Shown here piece after piece: positions 17,241 through 29,789 of a DNA stretch of 64,000 bases. A model generated the notes under the pieces. It was given only the letters and a program-made list of their open reading frames with translations. It had not been told where the DNA came from and made no database searches. The DNA comes from a bacterium. Lineage in GTDB: Bacteria; Desulfobacterota; Binatia; DP-6. Position numbers and translations under genes: made by a program. The first letter of the stretch is position 1, and every line of letters begins with the position of its first letter. Location: NCBI GenBank assembly GCA_026129405.1, contig JAHCID010000012.1:1-64000 (forward strand), given 5' to 3'.

Positions 17241-18040
17241 TCAGCGTCCGGCGGCGCGCATGGCGGCCGCGAGGCCGCCGACGAAATCCCCGATCCGCAC
17301 CGCGGGGTCGTCGCCGTTGCTCTCGTCGAGCAGGCGTCCGATCGCGCTGCCGACGATGACCGCGTCGGCGAAGCCCGACACCCACGCCGCCTGCTCGGGA
17401 CTCTGCACGCCGAAGCCCACGCCCACGGGCAGCGGCGTCGCCGTCCGTACCGCGGACACCAGCTCCGGCAGCTCACGCGGCAGCTCGGCACGGGCGCCGG
17501 TCACGCCCAGCACCGAGACGAAGTAGAGAAACCCGCTCGCCTCGCGCGCGATGCGTCGTACGCGCGCCCCCGGCGTGGTGGGCGCGAGCAGCGCGATCAG
17601 GTCGAGGGCGTGGGCACGCGTCGCGGCCCGCAGCTCGCCGGCCTCCTCGGGCGGCAGGTCGACGCAGAGCACGCCGTCGGCGCCGGCGCGGGCGGCGTCA
17701 CGGGCCAACGCTTCGACGCCGTAGCGGAAGATCGGATTGTAGTAGCCGAAGAGCACGATCGGCGTGTCGAGATCGCGACGCAGGTCGGCGACGAGCTCGA
17801 GGACGCGCGGCAACGTCGTGCCCGCGCGCAGGGCGCGGGCCGCCGAGCGCTGGAGCACGGGACCGTCCGCCATGGGGTCCGAGAACGGCACCCCGAGCTC
17901 GACGAGATCGGCACCCGCCGCGACCATGGCGCGCACGATGCGCCCGGTGGCGTCGAGGTCGGGATCGCCGGCGGTGACGTAGGGAACCAGGGCGGCGCGG
18001 CCCTGCGCCCCGAGGGTCGCGAGCGTGGTGGCGATGCGGC

Positions 18041-18044
<4 letters not shown>
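17241..18044 (-). CDS. trpA: Tryptophan synthase alpha chain
   Basis: Encodes 267 residues from a GTG that overlaps the trpB stop (GTGA). The catalytic residues fall at Glu49 ([11 protein letters not shown]) and Asp60, the numbering of the E. coli enzyme. GYYNPI and the phosphate loop GFGVQSPEQ are present. It cleaves indole-glycerol phosphate and passes indole to TrpB. It is the last gene of the trp operon. Confidence 0.98.
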
Positions 18045-19264
<1,220 letters not shown>

Positions 19265-19825
19265 GGTCCTTCACTCCCGGGGCGCGCTCGACGCCGGACG
19301 CGACGTCGACGCCGTACGGCCGCAGGCGGCGCACGACCTCGACGACGGTGTCGGGCCCGAGCCCGCCGGCGACGAAGAGGCGCGCGGGATCGAGGCCGCG
19401 GGCGGCCTCGGGGTCGATGGGGATGCCGGTCCCTCCGGGTACGCCGGCGAGCCAGCTGTCGAGCAACAGGTAATCGATGGTGGAGTACGCAGCAGCCCGC
19501 GCCGGCAGATCGTCGCCGGGGCGGGCACGCAGCGCCTTCACGACGGGACGATCCCAGCCGGCGCAGTGGTCCGGCGGCTCGTCACCGTGGAACTGGAGCA
19601 TCGCCAGACCGACGGCGTCGGCGAGCGCGGCGACGCGCTCGCGCGGGGCGTCGACGAAGACCCCGACGAGCGGCGTGCGCGGGACCGCGGCGGCGATGCG
19701 GCGTGCGGTCTCCAGGTCGAGGCAGCGCGGGCTCGGCGGGTGGAAGTTGAGGCCGAGCAGGTCGGCGCCGGCGTCGACCGCGGCGCGCGCGTCGTCCGGC
19801 GTCCGCACCCCGCAGATCTTGACGA

Positions 19826-20601
19826 TCACCGGCACGCGAGCAGCTCCGCGAGCGCCGCACCGGGATCCGGCTTCGCCATGAAGGCTTCGCCGACCAGCAC
19901 CGCCCGCGCCCCGGCCGCCGTCATGCGGCGCAGATCCGCCGGCGCGTGGAGCCCGCTCTCGGCGACCAGCAGCGTCCCCGGCGGCATGCGCGGTGCGAGC
20001 CGCTCGGTGGTCTCGAGGCGGGTCTCGAACGTGCGCAGGTCGCGGTTGTTGACGCCGATCAGCGTCGCGCCCACCTGTGCCGCCCAGTCGAGCTCCACCT
20101 CGTCGTGCACCTCGACGAGCACGTCGAGCCCGTGCTCGGCCGCCGCCGCGAGCAGCTCGGCGCGGCGCGCCGGCGTGCCGGCGGCGGCGATGACGAGCAC
20201 GGCGTCGGCGCCGAAGGCGCGCGCCTCGGCCACCTGGTAGGGATCGACGAGGAAGTCCTTGCGCAGGAGCGGCAGCGTACAGGCGTCGCGGACCGCGGCG
20301 AGGTGTGCGAGGTCGCCCTGGAAGAAGCGGCGGTCGGTCAGCACGGAGATCGCCGTCGCCCCGGCGCCGGCGTAGCTGCGCGCGTGCGCCGGCGGATCGA
20401 ACTCGGCACGGATGAGGCCGCGCGACGGCGAGGCGCGCTTGATCTCGGCGATGACGGCGGGCGGGGTCGCCGCCGCCAGCGCCGCCCGGAAGCCGCGGCG
20501 CGGCGCCGCCCAGTGCGGCCGGTCGTAGAGCGCGCTCGCCGGCGTCGCCCGCCGCACCGCCGCGACCTCGGTGGCCTTGTGCGCCAGGATCTCGTCGAGG
20601 A

Positions 20602-20605
<4 letters not shown>
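19826..20605 (-). CDS. trpC: Indole-3-glycerol-phosphate synthase
   Basis: Encodes 259 residues from a GTG in a GTGA overlap with trpD. EIKRASPSRG holds the catalytic Glu54 and Lys56. LRKDFLVDPYQ, the GVNNRDL motif and AESG follow in the normal barrel order. It closes the pyrrole ring to make indole-glycerol phosphate. No isomerase domain is attached. Confidence 0.97.
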
Positions 20606-21629
<1,024 letters not shown>

Positions 21630-21633
<4 letters not shown>

Positions 21634-22235
21634 CGGTGCGGCGGCTCCGTGCCGCCGGGCAGCGCGGCGAGGAAGTTGGCCAGCAACCGCTTGCCCTCGC
21701 GGGTCAGGATGGACTCCGGATGGAACTGCACGCCCTCGACGGCGAGGGTGCGGTGGCGGACGCCCATGATCTCGTCGTCGTCGGTCCACGCCGTGCGCTC
21801 GAGGCAGGCGGGCAGCGACGCCGGCTCGATGACGAGCGAGTGGTAGCGGGTGGCGTCGAAGGGATCCGGCAGGCCGGCGAACACCCCCTCCCCCGCGTGC
21901 CGGATGGGCGACGTCTTGCCGTGCATGATCCGCTGCGCCCGCACGATCCTGCCGCCGAACGCGGCGCCGATGGCCTGATGCCCGAGGCACACGCCCAGGA
22001 TCGGGATCTCCCCCGCGAAGCGCTCGATCACCGGCACCGACACCCCCGCCTCGCGCGGCGTGCACGGGCCCGGCGAGACCACGATGGCGTCGGGCGGCGC
22101 GGCGGCGATCTCGTCGACGCCGACGGCGTCGTTGCGCCGCACCTCGACGTCGGCACCCAGCTCCCCGAGATACTGGACGAGGTTCCAGGTGAACGAGTCG
22201 TAGTTGTCGATCATGAGGAGCCGCGGCGCGCTCAT
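21630..22235 (-). CDS. trpG: Anthranilate synthase glutamine amidotransferase subunit
   Basis: Encodes 201 residues. The nucleophile is Cys83 in [10 protein letters not shown]; the His-Glu pair is in [19 protein letters not shown] is the usual N-terminus. It supplies ammonia to TrpE and may also serve p-aminobenzoate synthase, since no second PabA is visible here. The ATG overlaps the trpE stop (ATGA). Confidence 0.96.
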
Positions 22236-23758
22236 CGCATCGACTCCGCCAGGCGGATCGCCTGGAGCACGGCGCGGGCCTTGTTGACGCACTCGCGATG
22301 CTCGGACTCGGGATCGGAGTCGGCGACGATGCCGGCACCCGCCTGCACGAACGCGCGGCCCTCGCGCATGAGGACGCAGCGGATCGCGATCGCGGTGTCC
22401 ATGGCGCCGTTGAACCCGAAGTAGCCGACCGCGCCGCCGTACGTGCCACGCCGCACGGGCTCGAGCTCCTCGATGATCTCCATCGCGCGGATCTTGGGCG
22501 CGCCGGTGAGCGTGCCCGCCGGGAACGCGGCACGGAACGCGTCGAACGCGGTACGCCCGGGCGCCAGGCGCCCGCAGACGTTCGAGACCAGGTGCATCAC
22601 GTGCGAGTACCGCTCGATGGCGAACGACTCCGTCACCTGCACCGAGCCGATCTGCGCCACGCGGCCGACGTCGTTGCGGCCGAGGTCGAGCAGCATGACG
22701 TGCTCGGCGAGCTCCTTCGGATCGGCAGACAGCTCGTCGGCCAGGGCGGCGTCGGCGCGCTCGCTGCTCCCACGCGGCCGGGTGCCCGCGATCGGCCGCA
22801 CCGTGACGAGGCCGTCCTCGTCGACGCGGGCCATCGTCTCCGGCGACGCCCCCGCGAGCGTGTGCGGGCCGAGCGCCAGGTAGAACATGTACGGCGACGG
22901 GTTCACGCGCCGCAGGCAGCGGTAGACGTCGAACGCTGCGGCGGCGAGCGGCCGCTCGAAGCGTTGCGCGAGCACCACCTGGATGACGTCGCCCGCGCGG
23001 ATGTACTCCTTCACCCGCTCGACGTCGTCCATATACCGCTCCGGCGTGACGCTCGCGATCGGCTCGGCCGGCGGCGCCGTCGCGACGGGCGGCGGTGCGA
23101 CCGGGGCGTCGAGCCGGCCGAGGAGCGCGTCGAGCCGGGCGACGGCGGCGTCGAACGCGGCGTCGGGCGCGACGTCGTCGGCGCAGCGCGCGTGCGTCAC
23201 GGCGGTGATCGTCTGCGCCACGTTGTCGAAGACCAGCACCGTGTCGGCGAGCATGAGGTGCGCCTCGGGAAGCGCCAGGTCGTCCGTCGCGCGCACCGGC
23301 AGGCGCTCGAACGTGCGCACCATGTCGTAGCCGACGTAGCCGACGGCGCCGCCCGAGAAGCGCGGCAGATCGGGCACGGTGAGCGGCCGGTGCTGCGCCA
23401 GCAGTCGCTCCAGCTCGCCCAGGGGATCGTCCGTCTCGACCGTCACGGTGGCGCCGCCCGGCGTCTCGATCTCGACGTGGCGTCCTCGGGCGCGGAACAC
23501 GCGTGCGGGCTCGGTGCCGAGGAAGCTGAACCGTCCCCAGCGTTCGCCGCCCACGACGCTCTCGAGAAGGAACCCGTACGGGCCGCGATGGATCTTGAGG
23601 AACGCCGAGACCGGCGTCTCGAGATCGGCGAGGATCTCGCGCGCGACGGGGATCAGCGCCCCGGGCCGAGCCAGCGCACGGAAGTCCTCGCGCGACGGCC
23701 ACAGCCTCCCCGGGCCGATGCCGGCGCCGATCGGACGCGCTGTCGCCGCCTCGCTCAT
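22232..23758 (-). CDS. trpE: Anthranilate synthase component I
   Basis: Encodes 508 residues from an ATG overlapping the stop of the SPOR gene (ATGA). The chorismate-utilising domain carries [15 protein letters not shown], the [11 protein letters not shown] motif and [18 protein letters not shown]. An N-terminal feedback-binding region with [17 protein letters not shown] is present, so tryptophan inhibition is likely. Because the start lies in the upstream gene, there is no space for a leader-peptide attenuator directly before trpE. Confidence 0.97.
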   Translation of the reverse strand: MSEAATARPIGAGIGPGRLWPSREDFRALARPGALIPVAREILADLETPVSAFLKIHRGPYGFLLESVVGGERWGRFSFLGTEPARVFRARGRHVEIETPGGATVTVETDDPLGELERLLAQHRPLTVPDLPRFSGGAVGYVGYDMVRTFERLPVRATDDLALPEAHLMLADTVLVFDNVAQTITAVTHARCADDVAPDAAFDAAVARLDALLGRLDAPVAPPPVATAPPAEPIASVTPERYMDDVERVKEYIRAGDVIQVVLAQRFERPLAAAAFDVYRCLRRVNPSPYMFYLALGPHTLAGASPETMARVDEDGLVTVRPIAGTRPRGSSERADAALADELSADPKELAEHVMLLDLGRNDVGRVAQIGSVQVTESFAIERYSHVMHLVSNVCGRLAPGRTAFDAFRAAFPAGTLTGAPKIRAMEIIEELEPVRRGTYGGAVGYFGFNGAMDTAIAIRCVLMREGRAFVQAGAGIVADSDPESEHRECVNKARAVLQAIRLAESMR

Positions 23759-24807
23759 TCCGACGCCACGAACGCGTGCGACACGCCCGCTCCGCGGAGC
23801 TTGCGCATGGCCTCCGTCGCCTGCTCGGGACTCGCGTAGCGGCCCACGCGGAGGCGGTACCAGACGTCGCCGTCGCGCCGCACGGTGACGACGTTGGCGT
23901 CGTAGCCGCGTGCCTTCAGGGCGGCGAGAAGCCGATCCGCCTCCTGCTTGTCGCGGGTGGGGCTCGCCTGCACCGTCCACGTCGGCCGCTTCGGGGCGGC
24001 GGGCGCCGGCGGCTGCGCGAGCGCGACCATGGCTCCCGGCGGCGTCGCCGGACGGGCCGCCGGCGCGGTCGTCGCGGCGGCGCCTGCAGGTCGGGTGGCG
24101 GCGGCCGGGGTCGTCGGGATCGGGGCGGCGGCGCGGGCGGTGCCCGTCGCCGCGCGGGGGGTCGGCGGGATCACACCGTCGTCGTCAGGGCGCGCACGCA
24201 CGGGCGGCTTCGCCTGCCCGCTCGCCACCGCCACGGGCTTCGGCGCGCCGAGCGGCGTCGGCAGGGCGGGCTTCGCGACCGCCGTGGAAGCCCCGGTCGC
24301 AGGCGCCGCGACCGTCGTCGCCGGCGGCTTCGGCTCCCCCACCGCCACCGCCGGCGGCTTCCCGGTTCCCGTGCCGACGGCGGACGGCTTCGCGGCACCG
24401 GGCGAGCTCGTGGGATGCGGCAGCGGCTCTCCGACCGGCACCGCGGCGGGGGCAGCGGCCGCCGACGCGGGCGCCGGAGGCGGCGCAGCGGCGGTGGGCG
24501 GCTCCTCGCGCGGCGTCTCGTGCGGGCGGCCGCCGTCGGCGGCGCGCTGGGTCGCCAGCGTCTCGTAGAAGCTGAACTCGTTGCTCGCCTTGGGACGCTG
24601 GCCCTCCGGCGGAACCGCGGCGGTGACCGGCAGCCGCACGACCCGCTCTTCCATGCCGAGGCGCCGCTCCTGCGTGCCCTTCCCCGTGTAGAAGCCCAGC
24701 CCGTAGACCAGCCCGCAGGTCACGATCCACGCGACGAACAGGATCAGGCGATCGAGGAACCGCAACCCGGGTCGCACCGTCGCCGCCGTCGTCCCCGCCT
24801 TGCCCAT
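23755..24807 (-). CDS. SPOR-domain membrane protein
   Basis: Encodes 350 residues: a short cytoplasmic part, one membrane helix (about 20-41), a long low-complexity Ala/Pro/Thr/Lys linker (about 85-270) and a C-terminal SPOR domain (275-350; [19 protein letters not shown] to the end). SPOR domains bind denuded septal peptidoglycan, so a periplasmic cell-wall or division role is likely. It starts 10 nt after argS, a neighbour pair seen in other proteobacteria, and runs into trpE. Confidence 0.88.
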   Translation of the reverse strand: MGKAGTTAATVRPGLRFLDRLILFVAWIVTCGLVYGLGFYTGKGTQERRLGMEERVVRLPVTAAVPPEGQRPKASNEFSFYETLATQRAADGGRPHETPREEPPTAAAPPPAPASAAAAPAAVPVGEPLPHPTSSPGAAKPSAVGTGTGKPPAVAVGEPKPPATTVAAPATGASTAVAKPALPTPLGAPKPVAVASGQAKPPVRARPDDDGVIPPTPRAATGTARAAAPIPTTPAAATRPAGAAATTAPAARPATPPGAMVALAQPPAPAAPKRPTWTVQASPTRDKQEADRLLAALKARGYDANVVTVRRDGDVWYRLRVGRYASPEQATEAMRKLRGAGVSHAFVASE

Positions 24808-24817
24808 GGCTCCGTCC

Positions 24818-26470
24818 TCACATGCGCTCGGGCGCCGACACGCCGGCGAGCCCGAGCGCGGTGCGCAGCGCCTGCTGGAGGCAGCGCACCAGCGCCAGCC
24901 GTGCCTGCGTGAGCGCGGCGTCCTCCGTCAGGATGCGATGCTGGTTGTAGTAGCGATGGAACGCGCCTGCCAGCTCGGTAGCATAGAAAGCAATGCGATG
25001 TGGCTCGAGCGTGCGCGCCGCCAGCTCGACCACGTCCGGGAAGATGCCGAGCACCTTGAGCGGCTCCACTTCCGCTTCGCCGAGCGGGCCGAGATCCGGG
25101 TGCGCCTCGGGCACGATGCCCGCCGCCTCGGCCTGGCGCAGGACGCTGGCGATCCGGGCGTGCGCGTACTGCACGTAGAAGACCGGATTGTCGGAGCTCT
25201 GCTTCTTCGCGAGCTCGAGGTCGAAGTCGAGCTGGCTGTCCGACTTCCGCAGCAGAAAGAAGAAGCGCGCCGCGTCGGGCCCGACCTCGTCGAGCACCTC
25301 GCGCAGGGTGACGAACTCGCCGGCGCGCTTCCCCATGCGCACGGGCTCCCCGCCGCGCGTGAGGTTCACCATCTGCACGAGGAGCACCCGCAGCGAGCTC
25401 GGATCGTGGCCGAGCGCACCGACGATCGCCCGCAGGCGGGCCACGTACCCGTGGTGGTCGGCGCCGAGGACGTTGACGAGCCCGTCGAAGCCGCGATCGA
25501 GCGTTCCCGCGAAATGCGCGACGTCGCCCCCGAAGTACGTCGGCGCACCGGTGCCGCGGCGGAGCGCGCGGTCCTTCTCGTCGCCGAACCGCGTCGTGCG
25601 AAAGAACGTCGCGCCGTCGTCTTCGTACACGAGATCGGCCGGGATGCGCGCGAGCGCCCGTTCGAGAGCGCCCGACGCGTGCAGCGCCCGCTCGCTGACG
25701 AAGTGGTCGAAGCGGATGCCGAACATGGCGAGGTCGGCCTTGATGGCGTCGAGCAGGACGCGGCCGGCGTAGGTGCGGGCACGCTCGAGCGCCTGCTCGG
25801 GCGGCCGCGCGAGCAGGGCGTCGCCATCCTCGCTGCGCAGGGCGCGCGCCACGTCGACGAGGTACTCGCCAGGATAGCCCTTCTCGGGCAGCTCCGTGTC
25901 CTCGCCGCGCAGCTGGCGGAACCGGGCCAGCGTCGAGTTGCCGAGGACGTCCATCTGCCGCCCGAAGTCGTTGACGTAGTACTCGCGCTCGACCTCGTAG
26001 CCCTGGGCCGCGAGGAGCCTCGCGACGACGTCGCCGATGACGGCGCCGCGACCGTGCCCGATGTGGAGCGGCCCGGTCGGGTTGGCGCTGACGAACTCCA
26101 CCTGCACGCGTTTGCCGGCGCCGGCATCGCCGAAGCCGTAGCGGTCGCCCGCGGCGATCGCCTCGCCGAGGAGCATGCGCCAGAATACCGGTGAGAGGCA
26201 GAAATTGATGAAGCCCGGGCCGGCGATCTCGATCGCCGTGAACCAGCCGCCGGGGTCGCGCAGCCGCTGGATCAGGGCGTCCGCCAGGACGCGCGGGGGC
26301 TTGCCTGCCTGCCGCGCGAGCAGCATGGCCACGTTGCACGCGAGGTCTCCCCAACGTGGGTCGCTCGGTGGCTCGAGCGTGAAGGCTGGAGACGTGCCCG
26401 GGGGAAGGATTCCCGCGTCGGTCGCGGAGGTCAGCGCGTCGCGGACGAGGTCTTCAAGATGTCGCTTCAT
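24818..26470 (-). CDS. argS: Arginyl-tRNA synthetase
   Basis: Encodes 550 residues from ATG; an in-frame GTG four codons upstream is possible. The HIGH motif is in ANPTGPLHIGHGRG (about 129-142). The KMSK counterpart reads MGKRAG, as often in ArgRS. An N-terminal Add-1 domain and a C-terminal DALR domain ending in RYYNQHRIL complete the protein. It charges tRNA-Arg. It heads the run argS-SPOR-trp-folC-lptD. Confidence 0.97.
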   Translation of the reverse strand: MKRHLEDLVRDALTSATDAGILPPGTSPAFTLEPPSDPRWGDLACNVAMLLARQAGKPPRVLADALIQRLRDPGGWFTAIEIAGPGFINFCLSPVFWRMLLGEAIAAGDRYGFGDAGAGKRVQVEFVSANPTGPLHIGHGRGAVIGDVVARLLAAQGYEVEREYYVNDFGRQMDVLGNSTLARFRQLRGEDTELPEKGYPGEYLVDVARALRSEDGDALLARPPEQALERARTYAGRVLLDAIKADLAMFGIRFDHFVSERALHASGALERALARIPADLVYEDDGATFFRTTRFGDEKDRALRRGTGAPTYFGGDVAHFAGTLDRGFDGLVNVLGADHHGYVARLRAIVGALGHDPSSLRVLLVQMVNLTRGGEPVRMGKRAGEFVTLREVLDEVGPDAARFFFLLRKSDSQLDFDLELAKKQSSDNPVFYVQYAHARIASVLRQAEAAGIVPEAHPDLGPLGEAEVEPLKVLGIFPDVVELAARTLEPHRIAFYATELAGAFHRYYNQHRILTEDAALTQARLALVRCLQQALRTALGLAGVSAPERM

Positions 26471-26531
26471 GCCAGCTCGCACGCCAAAGACGGTCTCCGG
26501 CGGATGCGGTGCTGGTCGTGGAAGCGCGCAT

Positions 26532-26553
26532 GGGCGCGGTTGTAACCGCGCCC
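26532..26553. repeat. Perfect 10-bp inverted repeat between rplQ and argS
   Basis: GGGCGCGGTT, a GT spacer and AACCGCGCCC form a near-perfect hairpin in the 156-bp gap downstream of rplQ. A second, shorter hairpin (CGCCG/CGGCG around 26570-26583) lies nearer to rplQ. There is no U-run after either arm on the minus strand. It could end the ribosomal operon, protect its 3' end, or be an operator or RNA element before argS. Confidence 0.4.
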
Positions 26554-26626
26554 CCCCGCCCCGTCAACCGCGCCGCTTCCGGCGGCGCGTCCGGCTCGAA
26601 TCGGATGCGTGGACGCCGCGGCCGCC

Positions 26627-27082
26627 TCAGCCGGCCGCCGCCCGCTTGCGCGGCGACTCCTCGCCCTTTGCAGTCTGGCGGCGCCGTGACGGCTTCTTCT
26701 TGCCCTTGTCACCGCCCTCGCTGCCCGGCCGGTCGACGAGCTCGACCAGCGACATCGAGGCGGCGTCGCCGTGGCGCACGCCGAGCTTCACCACTCGCGT
26801 GTAGCCGCCCGGCCGCGCCGCATAGCGCGGCCCGAGCTCGTCGAAGAGCTTCTTCACGACGCCGGCGCGTTGGAGCACGGTGGCGGCACGGCGGCGCGCG
26901 TGCAGGGTTCCCGCCTTCCCCAGGGTGATCATGCGATCACCCCAGCGCTTCAGCTCCTTGGCCTTGGCGTCGGTGGTCTGCACCGCCTCGTGCTGGAGCA
27001 GCGCGGTGACCAGGTTGCGGAGCAGCGCCCGACGATGCGACGGCGAGCGCCCGAGCTTCTTGCCTGCGACGCGATGGCGCAT
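26627..27082 (-). CDS. rplQ: Large ribosomal subunit protein bL17
   Basis: Encodes 151 residues. The conserved MRHRVAGKKLGRSPSHR start and TDAKAKELKRWGDRMI segment are present. The L17 core ends near residue 120, followed by a basic Lys/Arg-rich tail of about 30 residues. It is the last gene of the alpha operon, 3 nt after rpoA. Confidence 0.98.
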   Translation of the reverse strand: MRHRVAGKKLGRSPSHRRALLRNLVTALLQHEAVQTTDAKAKELKRWGDRMITLGKAGTLHARRRAATVLQRAGVVKKLFDELGPRYAARPGGYTRVVKLGVRHGDAASMSLVELVDRPGSEGGDKGKKKPSRRRQTAKGEESPRKRAAAG

Positions 27083-27085
27083 GGC

Positions 27086-28150
27086 TCAGGCGCTTTCCTT
27101 CTCGCGCGCGAGCCGACGGCGGTCGAGCTCCTCGCGGCCCGGGAAGTTGTCGAGCTTCATGCCGAGCGAGAGGCCCATCTCGTGAAGGATGTCCTTGATC
27201 TCGTTCAGCGACTTGCGCCCGAAGTTCTTCGTCTTGAGCATCTCCTGCTCGGTCTTCTGGACCAGCTCGCCGAGATAGCGGATGTCGGCGTTCTGGAGGC
27301 AGTTCGCCGAGCGCACGCTGAGCTCGAGGTCTTCGACCGGACGGAACAGATTGTCGTTGACCGGCGTCTCGCTGCGCTCCTCGGTCTCGGCGGCCACGGG
27401 CTGCTCCTCGAAGTTGACGAAGATCGAGAGCTGCTCCTGGAGGATGCGCGCCGCGTAGGCCACCGCGTCCTCGGGCCGGACGCTGCCGTCGGTGTTCACC
27501 TCCAGCACCAGCCGGTCGTAGTCCGTACGCTGGCCGACGCGTGCGTTCGTGACGTTGAAGTTGACCTTCGTCACGGGCGAGAAGATCGCGTCGATCGGCA
27601 CGGTGCCAACGGCGTCGCTCTCACGCTTGTTGCGCTCCGCGGGTACGTAGCCGCGGCCGACGCGGATGACGAGCTCCATGTCGAGCTCGGCGTCCTTGGC
27701 GAGCGTCGCGATGTGCTGGTGCGGGTTGAGCACCTCGACCTGCGGACCCGCCTGGATGTCGGCGGCCGTCACCTGCTTGTCGCCACGCACCTTGATGTGG
27801 GCGATCTCTTCGGTGACGCCGTCGTTGAGCTTCACCTGAACCTCCTTGAGGTTCAGGATGATGTCCGTGACGTCCTCGGCTACGCCCGGGATGGTGGAGA
27901 ACTCGTGCAACACGCCGCCGACGCGGACGGCGACGATGGCCGCACCCTGGAGCGACGAGAGCAGCACGCGCCGGAGCGCGTTGCCGATCGTGGTGCCGTA
28001 ACCCCGCTCGAACGGCTCGCCGAAGAACTTGCCGTAGGTGGGGGTGAGGCTCTTCTCGTCGAGCTCGAGGCGCTTCGGCCGGATCAGCTCGCGCCAGTTG
28101 CTCTGGACGACGGGATCGGGACGGGGCAGTTCGACTTCCTGGAACTCCAT
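27086..28150 (-). CDS. rpoA: RNA polymerase alpha subunit
   Basis: Encodes 354 residues, slightly longer than the E. coli protein (329). The N-terminal assembly domain carries [21 protein letters not shown]. The C-terminal domain (from about 265), with [16 protein letters not shown] and [13 protein letters not shown], makes contact with UP elements and activators. It lies 24 nt after rpsD. Confidence 0.99.
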   Translation of the reverse strand: MEFQEVELPRPDPVVQSNWRELIRPKRLELDEKSLTPTYGKFFGEPFERGYGTTIGNALRRVLLSSLQGAAIVAVRVGGVLHEFSTIPGVAEDVTDIILNLKEVQVKLNDGVTEEIAHIKVRGDKQVTAADIQAGPQVEVLNPHQHIATLAKDAELDMELVIRVGRGYVPAERNKRESDAVGTVPIDAIFSPVTKVNFNVTNARVGQRTDYDRLVLEVNTDGSVRPEDAVAYAARILQEQLSIFVNFEEQPVAAETEERSETPVNDNLFRPVEDLELSVRSANCLQNADIRYLGELVQKTEQEMLKTKNFGRKSLNEIKDILHEMGLSLGMKLDNFPGREELDRRRLAREKESA

Positions 28151-28174
28151 GACGCCTTCCTCTGACCGTGTCGG

Positions 28175-28801
28175 CTACTTGGAGTAGAGCTCGACGACCA
28201 GCTTCTCGTTGACGGGCATGGTGAGATCCTGCCGGGTCGGCAGCGCCTTCACCCGCCCGGTCCACTGCTCGGGCGTCACCTCGATCCAGTCCGGCACGCC
28301 GCGGCGGCGCGCCAGCTCGAGGGCCTCCTGGATGCGGGCGACCTTCTGGCTCTTCTCGCGCACGGTGACGATGTCGCCGGCCCGCACGAGGTACGAGGGG
28401 ATGTCGACCTTGCGGCCGTTCACCCGGAAGTGGCCGTGACGGACCAGCTGCCGTGCCTCGGTCCGCGAGGTCGCGAAGCCGATACGGTACACGATGTTGT
28501 CGAGACGGCGCTCGAGCAGCTGGAGCAGCGTCTCGCCGGTGACGCCCTTCGAGCGGTCCGCGAGCTGAAAGTAGCGGCGGAACTGCCCCTCGAGGACGCC
28601 GTAGATGCGGCGCAGCTTCTGCTTCTCGCGCAGCTGGATCGAGTACTCCGAGAACTTCGGACGGGCCTGCCCGTGCTCACCGGGCGGATAGTTGCGCCGC
28701 TCGATGGCGCACTTGTCGGTGTAGCAGCGCTCGCCCTTCAGGAAGAGCTTCTGGCCTTCGCGACGGCAGAGCCGGCAGACCGCTCCAATGTATCGTGCCA
28801 C
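28175..28801 (-). CDS. rpsD: Small ribosomal subunit protein uS4
   Basis: Encodes 208 residues from GTG. Cys9, 12, 26 and 31 form the zinc site of the C+ form. The S4 RNA-binding fold follows ([15 protein letters not shown]). It starts 30S assembly and in E. coli represses its own operon; the gap before rpsM is too small to hold that leader here. Confidence 0.98.
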   Translation of the reverse strand: MARYIGAVCRLCRREGQKLFLKGERCYTDKCAIERRNYPPGEHGQARPKFSEYSIQLREKQKLRRIYGVLEGQFRRYFQLADRSKGVTGETLLQLLERRLDNIVYRIGFATSRTEARQLVRHGHFRVNGRKVDIPSYLVRAGDIVTVREKSQKVARIQEALELARRRGVPDWIEVTPEQWTGRVKALPTRQDLTMPVNEKLVVELYSK

Positions 28802-28813
28802 GTCGGTTCGCCC

Positions 28814-29245
28814 TCAGACCCGCCGCCGCTTGGGCGGCCGGCAGCCGTTGTGGGGGATGGGGGTGACGTCCTTGATGATGCTCACCTGGAAACCGGCGGC
28901 CTGCAGGCTGCGCAGCGCCGACTCGCGTCCCGAGCCCGGGCCTTTCACGTAGACCTGGACATGGCGCATGCCCATCTCGGCCGCCTTGCGCGCCGCGTTC
29001 TCCGCCGCGACCTGCGCGGCGAACGGCGTGCCCTTGCGGGAGCCCTTGAAGCCACACGCGCCCGCGCTCGACCACACCAGCACGTTCCCCTGGAGATCGC
29101 TGACGGTGATGATGGTGTTGTTGAACGTCGAGTGGATGTGCAGGACACCCTCGGAGACGAGCCGCTTCGACTTCTTGCGGCGCGGCGCGGCGCCTTCGGC
29201 ACCGGCGGCCGGCTTGGCGGCGCCTCCCTCTTGCTGCTTGGCCAC
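28814..29245 (-). CDS. rpsK: Small ribosomal subunit protein uS11
   Basis: Encodes 143 residues from GTG, with an Ala/Lys-rich N-terminal extension before the conserved [14 protein letters not shown]. The tail [11 protein letters not shown] is typical. It sits in the platform of the 30S subunit, near the E-site mRNA. Confidence 0.98.
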   Translation of the reverse strand: MAKQQEGGAAKPAAGAEGAAPRRKKSKRLVSEGVLHIHSTFNNTIITVSDLQGNVLVWSSAGACGFKGSRKGTPFAAQVAAENAARKAAEMGMRHVQVYVKGPGSGRESALRSLQAAGFQVSIIKDVTPIPHNGCRPPKRRRV

Positions 29246-29270
29246 GCGTCCTCCTTACGTGTGCGTGCGA

Positions 29271-29654
29271 TCAGCCCTTGGACGGGGCCGACTTCTTGCC
29301 GGCGACCGTCTTGCGCGGGCCCTTGCGGGTGCGGGCGTTCGTGTGCGTGCGCTGCCCGTGCACGGGGAGGTTGCGGCGATGCCGCATGCCCCGGTAGCAG
29401 CCGAGATCGACGAGCCGCTTGATGTTGGTCGCGATGTCGCGCCGCAGATCGCCCTCGACCTTGTGGTTCGTGTCGATCTCGCGACGGATACGTGTGACCT
29501 CGTCGTCGGTGAGATCGTCGCTCTTGTGGCCGGGATCGATACCCGCGGCGCTCAAGATCGACAGCGCTCCGGAGCGACCGATGCCGTAGATGTAGGTGAG
29601 AGCGATCTCCATCCGCTTGTTGCGGGGAAGATCGACGCCCGCGATACGTGCCAT
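29271..29654 (-). CDS. rpsM: Small ribosomal subunit protein uS13
   Basis: Encodes 127 residues. [51 protein letters not shown]-type residues (split conserved blocks near 85-120) and the basic tail are diagnostic. It contacts the P-site tRNA and the 50S subunit. Confidence 0.98.
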   Translation of the reverse strand: MARIAGVDLPRNKRMEIALTYIYGIGRSGALSILSAAGIDPGHKSDDLTDDEVTRIRREIDTNHKVEGDLRRDIATNIKRLVDLGCYRGMRHRRNLPVHGQRTHTNARTRKGPRKTVAGKKSAPSKG

Positions 29655-29667
29655 GCCGTGTGGGCTC

Positions 29668-29781
29668 CTATCCCTGCCGCTGCTTGTGGCGGGGGTTCTC
29701 GCACTGGACCCGCACCACGTTGTGGCGCCGGATCACCTTGCACTTCCGACAGATGGGCTTGACAGATGCACGAACTTTCAT
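29668..29781 (-). CDS. rpmJ: Large ribosomal subunit protein bL36
   Basis: Encodes 37 residues: [19 protein letters not shown] and then the zinc ligands. Cys11, Cys14, Cys27 and His32 make it the zinc-binding form. It lies between map and rpsM, 8 nt after map. In most genomes infA comes between map and rpmJ; it is missing here. Confidence 0.98.
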   Translation of the reverse strand: MKVRASVKPICRKCKVIRRHNVVRVQCENPRHKQRQG

Positions 29782-29789
29782 AGGGGGCC

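Noticed and set aside
24200-24400. Short repeats that might suggest a CRISPR or satellite array
   Set aside because: They are codon repeats of the Ala/Pro/Lys linker in the SPOR gene, irregular in length and without spacers.
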